64,000 nucleotides of DNA from positions 39,611 through 103,610 of the forward strand of contig JBGTDA010000021.1 of the NCBI GenBank assembly GCA_041748555.1, given 5' to 3'. This document shows, one piece after another, positions 28,417 to 37,958 of this stretch. The notes beneath the pieces were generated by a model. It saw only the letters and a program-made list of their open reading frames with translations, did not search any database and was not told the DNA's origin. Every line of letters begins with the position of its first letter. Positions within the stretch are counted from its first letter, which is position 1. The position numbers were made by a program, and so were the translations under genes. The stretch is from Rhodonellum sp041748555. Its GTDB lineage: Bacteria; Bacteroidota; Bacteroidia; Cytophagales; Cyclobacteriaceae.

Positions 28417-30599
28417 GACAGATTATACAATCTTTTAAGACAGGACAAACGATTTTGGAAGAACTTCCGGCACCTATGGTGTCACGGGGATCTTTATTGA
28501 TCAGAACTTCTCATTCATTGGTTTCCTTGGGTACCGAGAGGATGTTGGTGGAGTTTGGCAAGGCAAACCTGATTCAAAAAGCAAGGCAACAACCCGATAA
28601 GGTCAAAATGGTACTGGACAAAATCCAGGCAGAAGGGCTGATTCCAACCTTGGAGACAGTTTTCAGTAAACTGGAGCAGCCTCTTCCGCTTGGATATTGC
28701 AATGTTGGTACCGTGGTGGCAGTGGGTGAGGGGGTCAGCGGATTCACTGTTGGAGATCGGGTGGCTTCCAATGGACCTCATGCAGAATATGTGAATGTAC
28801 CTCAAAACCTTGTCGCCAAAATTCCTGATAATGTGAGTCAGGAAGAGGCGGTTTTTACCGTAATATCTTCAATAGGTCTCCAAGGAATCCGTCTTTGCAA
28901 CCCGACGTTTGGAGAAACCATCGTGGTCACAGGCTTGGGGTTGATAGGTTTGTTGACTGCCCAAATGCTTGTCGCCAATGGCTGCAGGGTGATCGGAATA
29001 GATATCGATGCCGCCAAATGTGCCCTAGCTTCCTCATGGGGTATTGAAACCATCAATCCTGCAAAGGGAGGAAATCCTGTGCAGGATGTGTCGGAAAAAA
29101 CGGGCGGTATCGGTGCAGACGGGATTATCATCACTGCCTCTGCCAAGACAAACAGTATAATTTCTGATGCTGCCAAGATGAGCAGGAAGAGAGGACGGAT
29201 CATATTAGTTGGCGTCATAGGCTTGGACCTTTCAAGAGCGGATTTTTATGAAAAAGAACTTTCATTCCAAGTATCCTGCTCATATGGTCCGGGAAGATAT
29301 GATGAAAATTATGAGCAAAAAGGAATCGATTATCCTTTGTCTTTTGTCAGATGGACAGAAAAGAGAAATTTTGAAGCCATTCTCCAGGCAATCAGTTTGC
29401 AAAGACTGAAGGTGAAGGAACTGATCTCGGAAATAATTGAACTGGAGGACTTTCAGAAAGTCTATAGGCAAATAGGAAACAGCAAGTCTATCGCTTCCAT
29501 CCTAAAATACCCGGCAGGTGGGGATTTGGATCATGATATGACCCAAAATGCTAAACATACCTTTCTTTTGAAAGATAAAAATTTTAAAGGTTCAAAAGGA
29601 GTTTTGGGTATAATCGGAGCCGGAAATTTTACAAAAATGACGATGCTTCCGGCCTTGAAAGGAGGAAAAGCTCATTTCAAATATATTGCTTCTTCAGGAG
29701 GATTGACAGGAACACAACTGGCCAGAAAATATGGTTTTTCCCACAGCACCACAGATTATAAGGAAATTCTGCAAGATGGTGATGTAGATGCTGTTATTAT
29801 CACTACGCGGCATAATTCGCATTCGAATTTTGTCATGGAAGCACTGGCAGCCCATAAGCATGTTTTCGTGGAGAAACCGCTTGCCATCAATTCGGAGCAA
29901 TTGGAAGCGGTAATCAATGGCTATGAAAGCCAAGCCAGCTCAAACTCAAATAGTACCTCTGTGATGGTTGGGTTTAACAGAAGGTTTTCGCCACACATCG
30001 CTTCAATCAAACATTCCCTTGGCAATGAGCCTGGACCGATGAGCCTGGTTGCTACCATGAATGCCGGGTTTATTCCAGGTAATGTTTGGGTACATGACAT
30101 GCAGGTGGGAGGCGGAAGGATTATAGGGGAGGCTTGCCATTACCTGGATCTTTGTGTTTTCTTGACAGGCTCCGAAATCAAATCGGTTTGTATGAATGCA
30201 TTGGGTCAGTCTCCATTGGAGAACACCGATAATGCAAGTATTTTGGTGAAATTCCACAATGGAAGCAATGCGGTGATCAACTATTTTTCCAACGGTTCCA
30301 AAGCCTATAGCAAAGAGCGTTTGGAAGTTTACAGCAAAGAAAGAACATGGATAATGGATAATTTCAGGACCACTGAGGCTTTTGGGGTAAAAGGTTTTAA
30401 TAACCTAAAGACCAAAATCGACAAAGGGCATAAAAACCAATTTACCCAATATGTTGATTTTCTCCGGAATGGCGGAAAACCATTGATCCCCTGGCTTGAA
30501 TTAGTAAATGTCTCTAAAGCATCTTTAGCAGCCATAGAAAGCCTGAAATCAGGAAATTGGGTAGACATTAATTCCAATCCTAAAGATGTATTGAATTGA
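28413..30599 (+). CDS. two-domain oxidoreductase: zinc-type alcohol dehydrogenase fused to Gfo/Idh/MocA
   Basis: A 728-residue fusion. Residues ~1-350 form a medium-chain dehydrogenase (VGEGVSGFTVGDRVASNGPHAEYV; IVVTGLGLIGLLTAQMLVANG is the NAD site). Residues ~390-720 form a Gfo/Idh/MocA dehydrogenase (GVLGIIGAGNFTKMTMLPAL; HVFVEKPLAIN). This fusion is a recurrent member of exopolysaccharide loci, beside a heparinase-like gene as here. Two redox sites in one chain suggest an oxidation-reduction pair, for example an epimerisation through a keto intermediate, but the reaction is not established. Four-base overlaps on both sides show strict operon packing. Confidence 0.88.
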   Translation: MRQIIQSFKTGQTILEELPAPMVSRGSLLIRTSHSLVSLGTERMLVEFGKANLIQKARQQPDKVKMVLDKIQAEGLIPTLETVFSKLEQPLPLGYCNVGTVVAVGEGVSGFTVGDRVASNGPHAEYVNVPQNLVAKIPDNVSQEEAVFTVISSIGLQGIRLCNPTFGETIVVTGLGLIGLLTAQMLVANGCRVIGIDIDAAKCALASSWGIETINPAKGGNPVQDVSEKTGGIGADGIIITASAKTNSIISDAAKMSRKRGRIILVGVIGLDLSRADFYEKELSFQVSCSYGPGRYDENYEQKGIDYPLSFVRWTEKRNFEAILQAISLQRLKVKELISEIIELEDFQKVYRQIGNSKSIASILKYPAGGDLDHDMTQNAKHTFLLKDKNFKGSKGVLGIIGAGNFTKMTMLPALKGGKAHFKYIASSGGLTGTQLARKYGFSHSTTDYKEILQDGDVDAVIITTRHNSHSNFVMEALAAHKHVFVEKPLAINSEQLEAVINGYESQASSNSNSTSVMVGFNRRFSPHIASIKHSLGNEPGPMSLVATMNAGFIPGNVWVHDMQVGGGRIIGEACHYLDLCVFLTGSEIKSVCMNALGQSPLENTDNASILVKFHNGSNAVINYFSNGSKAYSKERLEVYSKERTWIMDNFRTTEAFGVKGFNNLKTKIDKGHKNQFTQYVDFLRNGGKPLIPWLELVNVSKASLAAIESLKSGNWVDINSNPKDVLN

Positions 30600-32509
30600 A
30601 TCTCATTAAAAAACTGAATCTCGGCCTTCAATTTCTTAAAAACATGGGGCCGAGGTATGTGAGTTACAGGATAAAACATGAGATAGAAAAGAAAACAGGA
30701 AGCCTTAAATCCAAACATCCGGTCCATCCTCCCATTAAATCCCCAATTTCATTGGCTGATTGGAAAGCTGATCCTCCTGCTTTTTTCTTTTTGAACAGGG
30801 AGGAACTCGGACATCAAAAAAAACCGACTGAAAATCTTCAAAAGAGTGCTCAAAATATCCTGTCCGGAAAAATCAGGTTTTTCAGTGATGATTGGATAGA
30901 CTTAGGGAGAACTTATGATTGGGTGACTAATCCTTCCACAGGTCACCGGTATGATATCAGTCAGCATTGGTCACAGATTCAGGATTTTAATGCCGAACAG
31001 GGGGATATTAAATATGTGTGGGAAAAATCCCGTTTCAACTTCCTTTTGACTATTCTAAGATATGATTATCATTTTGATCTGGATAATTCAAATTTTGTCT
31101 TTAGCCAGATAGAGGATTGGATTAACCATAATCCGATCAATCAAGGTCCTAATTGGCGGTGTAGCCAGGAAATTTCGTTGCGGTTGATCAATTGGAGCTT
31201 CGCCCTTTACTTTTACAAAGATTCTTCTGAACTAACAGAAGAAAGATGGAGGAAAATCCAACACGTCATCTATTGGTCTCTTCACCACGTTTATCAGCAC
31301 ATAGATTTTTCCAGAATCGCTGTCAGGAATAACCATGCTATCACAGAAACACTGATGCTGACAGTGTCTGAACTATTATTCCCCTTTATTCCCGAAACCA
31401 AATTATGGTCTCAGAAGGGCAGAGATTGGTTTGAAAAAGAGATACAGTATCAAATTTATGCTGACGGAACATTTTTGCAATTCAGCATGAATTATCATAG
31501 GGTAGTGGTCCAATTGCTGAGTTTTGGAATCGGCATCACCCAAATCCATCAAAAACCCTTTTCCAAAGAAGTGTATCAAAAAGCCCATGCCTCCGTAAAT
31601 TTTCTTTTTCAATGCCAGAATGAGGAAAATGGTTGGCTACCTAACTATGGTGCCAATGATGGGGCACTTTTTTTCCCGTGGTCGGAACAACATTACCGAG
31701 ATTACAGACCACAATTAAGTTGTCTGCATCAAATCTTAACAAAGGAAAATTTATATCCTGATGGAGAATATGAAGAGGAAAATTGGATCAAAACTCCAAA
31801 CTACTTGGGAATCAGGAAGCCTTTGGCAAAACTGAAAAAAAGGCAAGGCTTGATTTCATTTGATGTAGGGGGATATTATATGATCAGGGATGGTGACACC
31901 CTAACATTTCTTCGGTGCGGCAACCACCTGGATAGGCCACAGCAAGCCGATAATCATCATTTAGATATTTGGAATAAAACCGAAAATGTTATAAAAGATG
32001 CAGGTTCATATAAATATAATGCAAATCCGGATTTCATTCGTTACTTTGCGGGAACCTTGGGACATAATACAGTAACTTTGGATCTGAAAGACCAAATGCT
32101 GAAAGGATCCAGATTTATCTGGTTTTATTGGACCCAAAGAAACAAAGTGAAATTTCTTGAAACAGAAACCCAATACGTTTTTGAAGGAGAAATTTCTGCT
32201 TATACCTATATTAATAAAGGAATTACACACAGAAGAAAGGTTATCAAGGAAAAAGGTCGACCCGACTGGAGTATTGAAGATGAAATAAAATCCGCACCAT
32301 CCAAATCCCTTATGCATCAACACTGGCATGGATTGGATACCGAAAAATATGATGTTTCTGCTGAAGACATAACAGGGCGGATTGTTCCTTATTCAGAAGA
32401 TGAATCTTATTACAGTTGTTATTACGGCAAATACGAAAAGCAAAAAATGCTAAAATTTTCCGGCAACACTCATTATCTTAAAACAAGAATACATTTAAGG
32501 CAGCAATGA
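30596..32509 (+). CDS. heparinase II/III-like protein of the biosynthetic operon
   Basis: A 637-residue protein with an alpha-toroid N-terminal half (WRCSQEISLRLINWSFALYF; RNNHAITETLMLTVSELLF, FSMNYHRVVVQLLSFGIGI) and a beta-sandwich C-terminal half (DNHHLDIW near residue 460, GTLGHNTVTLD), as in heparinase II/III lyases. The Asn-His, Tyr and His positions expected for uronate lyases appear present. No signal peptide is seen, which is odd for a lyase and suggests either cytoplasmic action or a non-hydrolytic role, such as uronate epimerisation on lipid-linked glycan. The TTG start at 30596 overlaps the preceding stop as TTGA. Confidence 0.82.
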   Translation: MNLIKKLNLGLQFLKNMGPRYVSYRIKHEIEKKTGSLKSKHPVHPPIKSPISLADWKADPPAFFFLNREELGHQKKPTENLQKSAQNILSGKIRFFSDDWIDLGRTYDWVTNPSTGHRYDISQHWSQIQDFNAEQGDIKYVWEKSRFNFLLTILRYDYHFDLDNSNFVFSQIEDWINHNPINQGPNWRCSQEISLRLINWSFALYFYKDSSELTEERWRKIQHVIYWSLHHVYQHIDFSRIAVRNNHAITETLMLTVSELLFPFIPETKLWSQKGRDWFEKEIQYQIYADGTFLQFSMNYHRVVVQLLSFGIGITQIHQKPFSKEVYQKAHASVNFLFQCQNEENGWLPNYGANDGALFFPWSEQHYRDYRPQLSCLHQILTKENLYPDGEYEEENWIKTPNYLGIRKPLAKLKKRQGLISFDVGGYYMIRDGDTLTFLRCGNHLDRPQQADNHHLDIWNKTENVIKDAGSYKYNANPDFIRYFAGTLGHNTVTLDLKDQMLKGSRFIWFYWTQRNKVKFLETETQYVFEGEISAYTYINKGITHRRKVIKEKGRPDWSIEDEIKSAPSKSLMHQHWHGLDTEKYDVSAEDITGRIVPYSEDESYYSCYYGKYEKQKMLKFSGNTHYLKTRIHLRQQ

Positions 32510-33774
32510 ATATCATTTTAATACATCAATATTTTCTGGAAGAAAACGACCCAGGTGGTTCCCGTTTCAATGAAATGGCGCAATCCTGGGTGGAAAGAGG
32601 CCATAAAGTGACAGTGATTGCGGGGATGGTCCATTATAATGCATCTGACAAGAATAAGGAATATAAAGGAAAATGGATTATTAAAAAGAAGCAGGGTAAT
32701 GTGGATGTAATCCGTACACATGTTTCCGAATCCTACAATTCTCATTTTGTTGGAAGATTGTGGGGGTACTTTTCTTTCATGTTTTCTTCCCTTTACGCCG
32801 GTTTGTTCCATTCAAAAGATAAATACGATGTTGTTCTTGTCACATCACCACCTTTGTTTGTAGGCTTTTCAGGATATCTGATCAGCAGATTCAAAAAAAT
32901 ACCCCTTATTTTTGAAGTGAGGGATCTTTGGCCTGAGTCAGCAATCGATACAGGAGTTTTAAAAAACAAAATGCTTATTAAATTGGCTTTTTTGTTTGAA
33001 GGATTTATATATCGGAAAGCTGCTCTCATCAACGTCTTGACTCCGGCATTTAGGGATAAATTGGTAAAGGAAAAGAATGTTCCTTCCGAAAAAGTAATTA
33101 TGATTCCCAATGGCGCTGATTTCAGGATGTCGGATGAACTTTTGAACACATTTGATTCCGATGAACTCAGAAGAGAGCTACAATGGGAGAATAAATTCGT
33201 AATAACCTATGTAGGTGCTCACGGAGTTGCGAATCACCTTGAACAGCTTTTTGATGCAGCTGAATTGTTGAAAGATACCAATGTACTTTTTGTAATGATT
33301 GGCATGGGGATGAGAAAATCTTTTCTGATAGAAGAAAAAGAAAGAAGACAGCTTGATAATGTGATCTTTTTTGATCCCGTTCCAAAAGTGGAAATTTTCA
33401 AATACATCCTTGCCTCTGATATGGGCGCAAGTGTCCTGAAGAATGTCGAAACATTCAAAACAATCTACTCCAATAAGACCTTTGACTATATGTCCTGTAA
33501 AAAGCCTGTTTTGATGGCGATAGATGGGGTTTCCAGGGATTTGATCGAGGAGTCGAAGGCCGGTTCCTATGTGATACCCGAAAATGCTGAATCTTTTAAA
33601 GAGGTTATTCATCTCTATTTAGAGAATCAAAATAGAATAGAGGAGGAAGGAGAGAATGGGTTGAAATTTGTGAAAGAGAATTTTGATAGGGAAAAACTTT
33701 CCAAAAAATACCTGCAATTGATTGAAGAAAAGGTTTTTGAATTGAAAGCGGATGTTTTACAATCGATACATTAA
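32506..33774 (+). CDS. glycosyltransferase family 4 (WbuB-like)
   Basis: GT4 enzyme of 422 residues with the full N-terminal pattern IHQYFLEENDPGGSRFNEMAQSW, the central FEVRDLWPESAIDTG (the D-LWP motif of WbuB/WcaI-type enzymes), VIMIPNGADF, and the donor region NKTFDYMSCKKPVLMAIDG where this subgroup lacks the long E-x7-E form. It probably adds the second sugar onto the lipid-linked first sugar made by the sugar-phosphate transferase that follows. The two genes overlap by 23 bases. Confidence 0.92.
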   Translation: MNIILIHQYFLEENDPGGSRFNEMAQSWVERGHKVTVIAGMVHYNASDKNKEYKGKWIIKKKQGNVDVIRTHVSESYNSHFVGRLWGYFSFMFSSLYAGLFHSKDKYDVVLVTSPPLFVGFSGYLISRFKKIPLIFEVRDLWPESAIDTGVLKNKMLIKLAFLFEGFIYRKAALINVLTPAFRDKLVKEKNVPSEKVIMIPNGADFRMSDELLNTFDSDELRRELQWENKFVITYVGAHGVANHLEQLFDAAELLKDTNVLFVMIGMGMRKSFLIEEKERRQLDNVIFFDPVPKVEIFKYILASDMGASVLKNVETFKTIYSNKTFDYMSCKKPVLMAIDGVSRDLIEESKAGSYVIPENAESFKEVIHLYLENQNRIEEEGENGLKFVKENFDREKLSKKYLQLIEEKVFELKADVLQSIH

Positions 33775-34360
33775 AACGATTTTTGATATTATTGTGGCCA
33801 TAACTATGTTTCTGGTTCTTTCTCCTGTATTTCTAACGGTACTTTTGATTCTGACCCACAATAATTCAGGATCCCCTTTCTTTTTTCAGAAGAGACCCGG
33901 TCGTCATGGTAAAATTTTTTATGTGATAAAGTTTAAAACCATGAATGATGCCCGGGACCAAAACGGTAACCTTCTTCCGGACGGTGAAAGATTGACACGT
34001 GTTGGCAAATTCATCCGGAAAACCTCCATAGACGAGATCCCGCAATTAATCAACGTGATCAAGTGTGACATGAGTCTGATAGGTCCAAGACCTTTGTTGG
34101 TTGAATATTTGGATCTTTATTCAAAGGATCAGGCAAGACGCCATGAAGTAATGCCTGGAATTACCGGATGGGCACAGGTAAATGGCCGGAATCTTGTCAA
34201 TTGGAAAGAGAGGTTTAAAATGGATGTTTGGTATGTGGAAAATATGAGTTTTGCATTGGATATGAAAATTTTATTTCTCACGGTGTTCAAGGTTTTTAAA
34301 AGCGAAGGGATTTCTGCCGGATCTCATGCAACAATGGAGAAATTCAAAGGCAACTACTAA
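33752..34360 (+). CDS. initiating sugar-1-phosphate transferase (PglC-like)
   Basis: Small membrane phosphoglycosyl transferase that loads the first sugar phosphate onto undecaprenyl phosphate. It has one hydrophobic re-entrant segment (IIVAITMFLVLSPVFLTVLLIL), FFFQKRPGRHGKIFYVIKFKTM, the catalytic pair in RKTSIDEIPQLINVIKCDMSLIGPRPLL (Asp-Glu) and PGITGWAQVNGRN. Length (202) and lack of extra membrane spans match the PglC class, which uses UDP-diacetylbacillosamine in Campylobacter. PglE-like and PglD-like genes in this window support a similar substrate. An upstream ATG inside the glycosyltransferase gene is the best start. Confidence 0.93.
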   Translation: MFYNRYIKTIFDIIVAITMFLVLSPVFLTVLLILTHNNSGSPFFFQKRPGRHGKIFYVIKFKTMNDARDQNGNLLPDGERLTRVGKFIRKTSIDEIPQLINVIKCDMSLIGPRPLLVEYLDLYSKDQARRHEVMPGITGWAQVNGRNLVNWKERFKMDVWYVENMSFALDMKILFLTVFKVFKSEGISAGSHATMEKFKGNY

Positions 34361-34381
34361 TTTCATTAAAAATCGACCCAA

Positions 34382-34486
34382 ATGAAGTGGATTTTAAAGA
34401 TCAAGCGTGTTCAATATATTACAAATGTAGTTTTAAGACTAAATGTTCCATTAATTGTATTTTTGGCCTCTCTGGCTAGGAAATAA
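34382..34486 (+). CDS. possible 34-residue hydrophobic peptide
   Basis: A short open frame from ATG 34382 to TAA 34486, in the 190-base gap between the sugar transferase and the aminotransferase, would encode a basic, hydrophobic peptide (VVLRLNVPLIVFLASLARK at its end). Its membrane-like composition is compatible with a small transmembrane peptide or with a decayed gene end. No family is recognised and chance is a good explanation. Confidence 0.15.
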   Translation: MKWILKIKRVQYITNVVLRLNVPLIVFLASLARK

Positions 34487-34550
34487 AAAAATATTTGATA
34501 ATTGAATATCAGATACTCAGGATTCACCCACCTTCATCAAAACATTTGAT

Positions 34551-35747
34551 TTGGAAAAAATAAATAAGTCCCCAAAAATTTGGCTTTCTTCCCCTCATAT
34601 GGGCGGCAAGGAGTCTGTATATGTTCAAGAGGCTTTTGATGCAAATTGGATAGCACCGATTGGTCCCCATTTGACAAAATTTGAAAACAGCCTTAGTGAA
34701 ATCTCCAATGGGTTTTCGGTTGCGGCTCTCTCTTCCGGTACTGCAGCTTTGCACCTTGCGCTTGTGATGTTGGATTTACAGCCGGGGGATTATGTGATTT
34801 GTCAATCATTGACTTTTGCAGCATCCGCAAATCCTATCCGATATCAGGGAGCAATTCCGGTTTTTGTAGATAGTGAAGCCGATACTTGGAACATGTGCCC
34901 GGATGCTTTGGAAGAAGCAATAAAAGCCTGTTTAGATGGATCAATTGTGGAAAGTTTTTCCTCAAAAGTCAAATCAGATGCCAAAAGAGGCATGAAGCCT
35001 AAGGCTATTATCCCTGTTCACCTTTACGGAATGCCTGCCCAAATGGACCGCATTATGGAGATCGCCGATAGATTTGATATTCCGGTAGTGGAGGACGCCG
35101 CAGAAGCTTTGGGATCCAATCTGGATGGACAGCCCTGTGGAACATTCGGTAAACTCGGTGTTTATTCATTTAACGGCAATAAAATCATTACCACAAGTGG
35201 TGGTGGAGCTTTGGTTGCATCTGATAACGAATGGGTGGAAAAGGCCAGGTATCTTGCCACTCAGGCCAGGACTCCGGCCGCCCATTACCAACATGTGGAT
35301 ATCGGTTACAATTATCGATTGAGCAATGTTTCTGCAGCCATAGGGATGGGACAATTAGAGGTTCTTAGGGAAAGAGTTTCTCAAAGGAGAGCAAATTATA
35401 GTTTTTACTTTAAAGCGCTCGGTGAAATTTCGGGTATCAGTATGCTTCATGAACCAAAAGGGTATTATGCCAACAGATGGCTTTCCACCATTAGCGTGGA
35501 TCCGTCTCGAACAAACGGAATAACAAGGGAGATTATTCGGCTTGCACTTGAGGAGGAGAATATTGAAAGCAGGCCGATCTGGAAACCGATGCACCTGCAG
35601 CCGGTATTTGAAGGATATCCTTATTTTGGAAGCTCAAGGATTTCCGAAAAAATATTCGACAATGGTCTATGCCTTCCCAGTGGATCCAATCTTCCGGAAT
35701 CCGACTTGGTCAGGACGGTAGAGATCATCAAACATTTATTGGATTAA
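34551..35747 (+). CDS. DegT/DnrJ/EryC1 aminotransferase (PglE-like)
   Basis: PLP-dependent aminotransferase that likely converts a UDP-4-keto-6-deoxy-HexNAc to the 4-amino sugar. The N-terminus IWLSSPHMGGKESVYVQEAFDANWIAPIGP is the typical PglE opening, which supports the TTG start at 34551; the later ATG at 34599 would cut it away. Other marks are LSSGTAALHLAL, VVEDAAEALGS and the PLP lysine in YSFNGNKIITTSGGG near residue 210. It would act with the PglC-like transferase just upstream and a PglD-like acetyltransferase at 50 kb. The PglF-type dehydratase is not in the window. Confidence 0.9.
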   Translation: MEKINKSPKIWLSSPHMGGKESVYVQEAFDANWIAPIGPHLTKFENSLSEISNGFSVAALSSGTAALHLALVMLDLQPGDYVICQSLTFAASANPIRYQGAIPVFVDSEADTWNMCPDALEEAIKACLDGSIVESFSSKVKSDAKRGMKPKAIIPVHLYGMPAQMDRIMEIADRFDIPVVEDAAEALGSNLDGQPCGTFGKLGVYSFNGNKIITTSGGGALVASDNEWVEKARYLATQARTPAAHYQHVDIGYNYRLSNVSAAIGMGQLEVLRERVSQRRANYSFYFKALGEISGISMLHEPKGYYANRWLSTISVDPSRTNGITREIIRLALEEENIESRPIWKPMHLQPVFEGYPYFGSSRISEKIFDNGLCLPSGSNLPESDLVRTVEIIKHLLD

Positions 35748-35894
35748 TTAACATCCGCCAATATACAAGAATCAAAGGGATTGGATCAAAAGCAGGATAC
35801 AATTCTTCTAATCAGACTTTTTTTGCTTTGGTCTTCTAGCCGTTTCTCTTTGAAACACGAAAAATACTTACACAAAAGCAGATATCCATTTTGA

Positions 35895-37025
35895 TTAACC
35901 GGCAAACAGGTTGATTGTTTCCACTACTTTTTGAACTTCCTTTTTTGTTAGTACAGGACTGATCGGCAAACTGAGCACTTCATCATGGATTTTTTCTGTA
36001 ATGGGGAGACTCAGGAAATTCAGCTCTTGGTAGGCTTGCTGCTTGTGGGGAGGAATGGGATAGTGAATGAGTGTCTGTATTCCATTGTCAGTGAGGTACT
36101 GTTGCAGGGCTGCTCTTTTGGCAGTTCTGATGACAAACAGATGCCAGACATGTGATTCAGTCGTGGCAGCTGATCCTTCGATAAAAGGTAGAATGATGTC
36201 AGGATGCTTGATCTTTTCCAAATAATAGGCAGCAACTTCCCTTCTTTTGTGATTTTCCTCATCCATTCGGACAAGCTTCGTTCTCAAAACCGCGGCCTGT
36301 ATTTCATCCAGTCTGGAATTCAGCCCTTTATAGGTATTGATATATTTTTTGTTGGAGCCATAGTTGGACAGGGCTCTAACTACTTTTGCAAGGTCATCAT
36401 CATTTGTTGTCACCGCTCCTCCATCACCCAATGCTCCGAGATTTTTTCCGGGGTAAAAGCTATGTCCTGCACCATCTCCCAGGTTTCCGGTCTTTTTAGA
36501 TTCAGAATAAGCTCCGATGGCCTGTGCATTATCCTCAATCAACTTTAATCTGTATTTGTCAGCCAAATCCTGAATAGCGGAACTCATGGCATTTTGTCCA
36601 TAAAGATGCACTATCATAATGGCCTTGGTACGATTGGTTATCTTTTCCTCGATGAGGTTTGGATCAATATTGTAAGAAAAAATATTAGGTTCCACCAATA
36701 CTGCTTTCAACTTGTTATCCGTGATTGCCAGCAGGGAAGCGATATAGGTATTGGCCGGAACGATGATTTCATCTCCTTCCACCATAATTCCCATTTCCAG
36801 ATAAGCTTTGAGTATCAACCTTAAAGCATCAAGGCCATTTGCTACTCCGATACAATGCTTTGCACCTGTATAAGCTGCATATTCCGATTCGAAAGCACTC
36901 AATTCATTCCCTAACAGATACCATCCTGCATCTAGTACACGCTTTATCGACAGGGACAATTCAGGTTCAAAGCTGTCATTAACAGCTTTGAGATCTAAAA
37001 AACTTATGGTTTGATTTAAAGACAT
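35895..37025 (-). CDS. DegT/DnrJ/EryC1 aminotransferase (QdtB/FdtB-like)
   Basis: PLP aminotransferase that probably makes a dTDP-3-amino-3,6-dideoxyhexose from the 3-keto sugar. It has ISFLDLKAVNDSFEPELSLS at the start, GVANGLDALRLILKA (PLP phosphate site), LIEDNAQAIGA (ring-stacking region) and the PLP lysine in GHSFYPGKNLGALGDGGAV near residue 186, the FdtB/QdtB form of the motif. It is downstream of two QdtA/FdtA-like ketoisomerase genes on the same strand (103-base gap), which together give the known dTDP-Qui3N/Fuc3N route. Qui3N versus Fuc3N cannot be distinguished by eye. Confidence 0.9.
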   Translation of the reverse strand: MSLNQTISFLDLKAVNDSFEPELSLSIKRVLDAGWYLLGNELSAFESEYAAYTGAKHCIGVANGLDALRLILKAYLEMGIMVEGDEIIVPANTYIASLLAITDNKLKAVLVEPNIFSYNIDPNLIEEKITNRTKAIMIVHLYGQNAMSSAIQDLADKYRLKLIEDNAQAIGAYSESKKTGNLGDGAGHSFYPGKNLGALGDGGAVTTNDDDLAKVVRALSNYGSNKKYINTYKGLNSRLDEIQAAVLRTKLVRMDEENHKRREVAAYYLEKIKHPDIILPFIEGSAATTESHVWHLFVIRTAKRAALQQYLTDNGIQTLIHYPIPPHKQQAYQELNFLSLPITEKIHDEVLSLPISPVLTKKEVQKVVETINLFAG

Positions 37026-37128
37026 ATAATTTCAGGGATTAAGCTTAACTGATTTTTTTACTGAAAGGACCTGCGGGATATAGGCATTTTGATTAGATAG
37101 CATGCTTAATTTAAGCCGAGTTTTCACT

Positions 37129-37542
37129 TTAACCCTTCAATTTTTTGAATTCCTCATAATCCCTGATGTAATCATCTTCGGAATACTTCAGGGAAGCTAG
37201 GACCAAGCAAACGGATCCGGATGAAAACTCAAACAATTCCCGCCAGATACCGGGAACGACCAATAGACCGTAATCAGGCCTGTTCAGACGGACTATCTTT
37301 TTATTATGACCATCATTGAGAATCACTTCAAAACTACCCGACGCGGCTACTATCAGTTGAAACAGACCATGGTGAGCATGTCCTCCTCTTTCTTCTCCGC
37401 CCGGAATGTCATACAGATAATACACTCGTTTTATGTCAAATGGAACAGAATTTTCCCCTTCCACCACGGTGATGTTTCCTGCCCTGTTGTGGATTTTATT
37501 CAGGGGAATAATGGGGCAATCATATACGCTGAACTGTTTCAT
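37129..37542 (-). CDS. sugar 3,4-ketoisomerase (QdtA/FdtA-like), intact catalytic motif
   Basis: Small cupin-type isomerase (137 residues) that would convert dTDP-4-keto-6-deoxyglucose to the 3-keto form. The cupin core VYYLYDIPGGEERGGHAHHGLFQLIV keeps the two histidines (HAH) thought to do proton transfer in FdtA/QdtA, followed by ASGSFEVILNDG and LVVPGIWRELFEFS. Its start overlaps the end of the neighbouring paralogue by four bases, so both are translated from one message and may form a mixed dimer. Substrate supply (RmlA/RmlB) must come from elsewhere. Confidence 0.88.
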   Translation of the reverse strand: MKQFSVYDCPIIPLNKIHNRAGNITVVEGENSVPFDIKRVYYLYDIPGGEERGGHAHHGLFQLIVAASGSFEVILNDGHNKKIVRLNRPDYGLLVVPGIWRELFEFSSGSVCLVLASLKYSEDDYIRDYEEFKKLKG

Positions 37543-37958
37543 AATCCTTTGTATTTCAAAAACTCCCCATATTCTCTGATATAGTCATCAGCTGAAAATT
37601 TTGTGGAACTCAAAACGATTGCAAGTGAATTGGTAGAGAAATTCTCCAACTGCCTCCAGATTCCCGGTGGGATATACAAGCCGTAGTAGGACCGGTTGAG
37701 AGAAATGGTTTTTTGCTGCTTTCCGTCATCCACCACTACATCAAAACTTCCTGATATGGCAACAATAAGTTCCTGTTGTACTTTGAAAGAGTGGCTGCCT
37801 CTTACCTGACCGCCCGGAACATCATATATCCAATAGGTACGGTGGATTTTGAAAGGAACATGTATTTCTTCCTCTATAAAGGATAGATTTCCTCTGGGGT
37901 CTTCAAATTTGGGAAGATCCAGAATTTCAACCTGATGAATGTCAGTGTGTTTCCCCAT
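37539..37958 (-). CDS. QdtA/FdtA-like cupin paralogue with altered catalytic motif
   Basis: Paralogue of the next gene (139 residues from the ATG at 37958, chosen because this start matches the sister's length to within one residue; an upstream start at 38024 would add 22 unlikely residues). The fold motifs match (TYWIYDVPGGQVRG; AISGSFDVVVDDG; YIPPGIWRQLENFS), but the HAH motif reads HSF, so the second histidine is phenylalanine. It may be a structural partner, a different isomerase, or inactive. It is the first gene of the minus-strand amino-sugar operon. Confidence 0.82.
   Translation of the reverse strand: MGKHTDIHQVEILDLPKFEDPRGNLSFIEEEIHVPFKIHRTYWIYDVPGGQVRGSHSFKVQQELIVAISGSFDVVVDDGKQQKTISLNRSYYGLYIPPGIWRQLENFSTNSLAIVLSSTKFSADDYIREYGEFLKYKGL

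Noticed and set aside
36204..36824. + strand frames of 76-114 codons inside the QdtB/FdtB-like gene
   Set aside because: They are antisense to a clearly conserved aminotransferase and show no domain or codon pattern of their own.
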